Positions 63,611-64,000 of a stretch of DNA of 64,000 bases are shown here, in pieces. This DNA comes from Paracoccaceae bacterium (GTDB taxonomy: Bacteria > Pseudomonadota > Alphaproteobacteria > Rhodobacterales > Rhodobacteraceae). The notes under the pieces are model-generated. The model did not search any database. It was not told where the DNA came from and worked only from the letters and a program-made list of their open reading frames with translations. The first letter of the stretch is position 1. Each line of letters starts with the position of its first letter. The position numbers and the translations under genes were made by a program. Location of the stretch: the NCBI GenBank assembly GCA_902543185.1, contig CACBXB010000007.1, positions 46,801 to 110,800 on the forward strand, in the 5' to 3' direction.

Positions 63611-63999
63611 CAGGTTCTTCCAAATAACCTCTCTATATCTTTAAGCTTAAGTTCAATATAAGTAGGCCTGCCATGATTGCATTGACCAGAGTAGGGAGTA
63701 ACCTCCATTTCTCTGAGAAGTGCGTTCATTTCTTCTTGACTTAATCTACGGCCTGATCTTATCGATCCATGGCAAGCTTTTCGACTTAATATTGAAGTTA
63801 TTTGTTCTTCCAATTTGTCACTGTTTTCACTGTTTGATAATTCATCCAGTATATCGAGAATTAATGATTCAATATTGAAATCTCCCAAAATTGCTGGTGT
63901 TTCATGTATGATGATCGCGTTCTCACCGAATTTTTCAAGTACCAATCCATATTTAAGAAGCTGCTCTTTTTTGTCTATTAAAATTGAAATATCAGAATT
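63610..63999 (-). CDS. mutL: DNA mismatch repair protein MutL, C-terminal part (partial)
   Basis: The last 130 codons or so; the gene continues past the window edge. ACHGSIRSGRRLSQEEMNALLREME and YSGQCNHGRPTYIELKLKDIERLFGR are the zinc-binding ACHxxxR and CxHGRP motifs of MutL endonucleases, so this MutL probably nicks DNA itself, as in bacteria without MutH. The frame reads open from the edge (LLKYGLVLEKFGENAIIIHE); a TTG at 63945 is not the start. The N-terminal ATPase is off the window. Confidence 0.9.
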   Translation of the reverse strand, partial: NSDISILIDKKEQLLKYGLVLEKFGENAIIIHETPAILGDFNIESLILDILDELSNSENSDKLEEQITSILSRKACHGSIRSGRRLSQEEMNALLREMEVTPYSGQCNHGRPTYIELKLKDIERLFGRT

Positions 64000-64000
64000 A

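Overview
The window is AT-rich and densely packed, with short spacers, many ATGA or TGATG gene overlaps, and no insertion sequences, phage genes or CRISPR. Gene content points to an alphaproteobacterium, most likely a marine, streamlined member of the Rhodobacterales/Roseobacter group or a close relative. The pointers are a class I lysyl-tRNA synthetase, an FYDLN-acid (TIGR02300-type) protein, an NDUFS4-like complex I subunit, an Mcl/CitE-type malyl-CoA lyase, a MutL with endonuclease-type zinc motifs, and many ABC importers for small organics. This placement is inference from gene families; no rRNA gene is present.

Layout. 1-6 kb: end of a cyclic-nucleotide-binding protein, a class III cyclase, an MttB-family methyltransferase with a ketopantoate-reductase-like partner, a membrane protein with a degenerate kinase-like C-terminus, and small membrane proteins. 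6.3-6.7 kb: a decayed pentapeptide-repeat gene. 7-12.7 kb (minus): a DAO-type oxidoreductase, a ribose/fructose-type ABC importer and a Gfo/Idh/MocA dehydrogenase. 12.7-26.2 kb: a divergent catabolic locus around a LacI-type operator (14712-14733). Its genes are a UgpC/MalK-type ABC importer, a HisD/HpsN-like dehydrogenase, a LacI regulator, four SnoaL-like proteins (about seven domains), a double cupin, a MetE-C-like zinc methyltransferase and an amidohydrolase. I cannot assign its substrate, and it is the best candidate here for an undescribed pathway. 26.3-30.9 kb (minus): glycine cleavage genes gcvT-gcvH-gcvP behind a tandem glycine riboswitch. 31-33.9 kb (minus): a dgcN-dgcA-dat-like D-amino acid cluster. 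34-38 kb: malyl-CoA lyase, accA, a GntR regulator, a YgjP-type metalloprotein, the FYDLN protein and tRNA-Ala. 38-41 kb: small hypothetical genes, a methyltransferase with an in-frame amber codon near its 5' end, and tRNA-Gln. 41.3-48.6 kb (minus): a peptide-type ABC importer with a CocE/NonD hydrolase. 48.6-53 kb: a dihaem cytochrome c, tRNA-Arg and a partial De Ley-Doudoroff galactose pathway (SDR, dgoK, dgoA, galM). 53-64 kb: housekeeping genes (ettA, nadD, a TerB-like gene, lysK, a DUF4864 gene, uvrB, NDUFS4-like, a TPP enzyme, rmuC, mutL).

How it works together. The window reads as an osmotrophic scavenger's gene set. Three complete importers each sit beside matching oxidoreductases or hydrolases. 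Each of the three has a strong hairpin directly after the binding-protein gene, which should favour expression of the binding protein over the permeases. Glycine, D-amino acid, galactose and malyl-CoA modules feed central carbon and C1 metabolism.
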